The notes beneath the pieces were generated by a model, which saw only the letters and a list, made by a program, of their open reading frames with translations, did no database searches and was not told the DNA's origin. From assembly GCF_005117025.1 (NCBI RefSeq), contig NZ_SWCO01000012.1, positions 62,001 to 126,000 of the forward strand: a stretch of DNA of 64,000 nucleotides. Direction: 5' to 3'. The DNA comes from Alteromonas portus (GTDB lineage Bacteria > Pseudomonadota > Gammaproteobacteria > Enterobacterales > Alteromonadaceae). Both the position numbers and the translations under genes were made by a program. This document shows positions 62,749 through 64,000 of the stretch, in pieces; position 1 is the stretch's first letter, and each line of letters begins with the position of its first letter.

Positions 62749-63999
62749 TTAACCCTCTTTCTCTATCGTGGTCAAACAGTCGCGTAAGATAGGAGCGTAG
62801 TTGTATTTGCCAGGGCATACATAAGTACACAATGCCAAATCTTCTTCGTCCAGCTCTAAGCAACCCAACGTCTGAGCACCGTCAGTATCACCAGAAATCA
62901 GGTCCCTAAGCAGAAGCGTAGGAATGATATCTAGGGGCATAACGCGTTCGTAATTACCAATTGGAACCATAGAACGTTCAGAACCATTGGTAGTTGTTGT
63001 CATATCAAATTTCTTGCTGCCACTTAGGTGACCTAAGTAAGCACGAGTCACTGAGTGCTTATCTGAACCTGGAGTGATCCAGCCAAATAGCTTTTTCTCG
63101 CGACCTTCTTTTAGTAGTGAAACTTGGGTGTGGAAACGGCCAAGGAAGCCGTGAACGCCCATCGCTGTTGTACCGCTAAGTACAGAACCAGAGATAACAC
63201 GTACTTCACCGTCTACTTGCTCGTTTGCAGTAAGTTCGGTCAAGTCTGCGCCAATTACAGTGCGCACTAGGCGTGGGTTGGTTGCAGCAGGACCTGCAAG
63301 TGAAATAACACGACGGTTATCTAGCTCGCCAGAGGTCAGCAACGCACCAATAGCCATTACGTCTTGGTAGTTGATGTGCCAAACCGTTTTGTTCATGCCA
63401 GCAGAATCAAGGAAGTGGATGTGAGTACCCGGTAGGCCCGCAGGGTGAGGACCGCCAAATTCTTCAACATCAACTGCCGCATCGCCAGTAGCAACAGATG
63501 CACCTGCCGCTTTACAAACGTAAGTCTTGCCACCGCTCAATTGCGTTAATGCTTTAAGACCATTTACGAAATCGTCTTGGCGCTCAGCAATAATTACTGC
63601 AGGATCTGCTGCTAGTGGATTGGTATCCATTGCTGTAACGAAAATTGAACTTGGAACAGAGTCTAGCTTAGGAGATTTGCTAAATGGACGTGTACGGAAC
63701 GCTGTCCACATGCCTGACTCTACAAGGATTGACTGAAGTTGCTCGCGTGTTGCGCTCGCGATCTGGTCAGCTGCAATTTTATCAAATGTCACAGCATCGC
63801 TGCCGTTCATTTTGATAACTACAGACTGAAGAACACGTTTTGCACCACGGTTAACCTCTACCACTTCACCCGCTGCTGGGGCAGTGAATTTAACGCCAGG
63901 GTTCTTTTTATCTTCAAAAAGCACCTGACCTTTCTTCACTACATCGCCAACTTGGACGTGCATGGTAGGGCGCATACCCACATATTCTTCTCCCAGAAC
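62749..63999 (-). CDS. nqrA: Na+-NQR subunit A, 5' end beyond the window
   Basis: A peripheral cytoplasmic subunit with 416 codons visible. Reading backwards from the right edge the frame begins [19 protein letters not shown], which lies about 30 residues inside a normal NqrA, so the start codon is outside the window. [19 protein letters not shown] and [13 protein letters not shown] are family blocks, and the C-terminal [20 protein letters not shown] is also present. The GTG at 63981 is an internal Val, not a start. It is the first gene of nqrA-F. Confidence 0.96.
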   Translation of the reverse strand, partial: VLGEEYVGMRPTMHVQVGDVVKKGQVLFEDKKNPGVKFTAPAAGEVVEVNRGAKRVLQSVVIKMNGSDAVTFDKIAADQIASATREQLQSILVESGMWTAFRTRPFSKSPKLDSVPSSIFVTAMDTNPLAADPAVIIAERQDDFVNGLKALTQLSGGKTYVCKAAGASVATGDAAVDVEEFGGPHPAGLPGTHIHFLDSAGMNKTVWHINYQDVMAIGALLTSGELDNRRVISLAGPAATNPRLVRTVIGADLTELTANEQVDGEVRVISGSVLSGTTAMGVHGFLGRFHTQVSLLKEGREKKLFGWITPGSDKHSVTRAYLGHLSGSKKFDMTTTTNGSERSMVPIGNYERVMPLDIIPTLLLRDLISGDTDGAQTLGCLELDEEDLALCTYVCPGKYNYAPILRDCLTTIEKEG

Positions 64000-64000
64000 G

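Overview
The window reads as a stretch of chromosome from a marine gammaproteobacterium, most likely Alteromonas or a close relative. Pointers are the Na+-translocating NADH:quinone reductase operon, a large set of secreted peptidases and metallohydrolases, a TonB-dependent receptor, a PEP-CTERM protein, E. coli-like genes (fldB, trmN6, ygjV, rut, dinB) and moderate GC. This assignment is inference from gene content. I saw no rRNA, tRNA, CRISPR array, prophage or transposase gene.

Layout. 1-5.7 kb: the tail of msrA, a phytase-like lipoprotein, a PhoD-type phosphatase, flavodoxin fldB, an LPD1-like protein with an HExxH motif, and a solitary exbD. 5.8-15.8 kb: a choice-of-anchor A PEP-CTERM protein converging on a cellulose operon (small membrane protein, bcsA, bcsB, GH8 bcsZ, bcsC). 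16.1-22.5 kb: ygjV, trmN6, a NAD(P)-binding protein, an S9 dipeptidyl peptidase and a secreted S8 subtilase. 22.6-31.1 kb: a GGDEF-EAL protein with a PH-domain partner, then a serine/threonine dehydratase, and an amidohydrolase-permease-YcbL-like metallohydrolase run. 31.3-38.3 kb: a VOC protein and LysR regulator, a class II glutamine amidotransferase, membrane proteins, and a YiaA/DUF2145/small secreted protein operon divergent from an HTH regulator.

38.5-50.0 kb is a complete pyrimidine-utilisation (Rut) locus on the minus strand: rutA-B-C-D-E-F, then a CoA-acylating semialdehyde dehydrogenase (mmsA), a TonB-dependent receptor and an NCS1 nucleobase transporter, with rutR divergent from rutA. 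Together they would carry a pyrimidine from outer-membrane uptake through ring opening to malonic semialdehyde. That product has two possible fates: reduction by RutE, or oxidation to acetyl-CoA by MmsA.

50.1-57 kb: a VF530-type small protein, a metallo-beta-lactamase-fold protein, a DUF1653 protein, dinB with a clear LexA box, and a large FG-GAP lipoprotein. 56.9-64 kb: nqrM, apbE and nqrF-E-D-C-B-A, with nqrA cut by the window edge. ApbE attaches FMN to NqrB and NqrC, and NqrM is the maturation factor.

The most unusual non-coding feature is a family of short inverted repeats with core GGGGTCAGAGTAC. It occurs only in intergenic gaps between 33.1 and 50.4 kb. Forms include simple hairpins, 65-84-bp MITE-like units, and one hairpin whose right arm is tandemly amplified five times with a 33-34-bp period.
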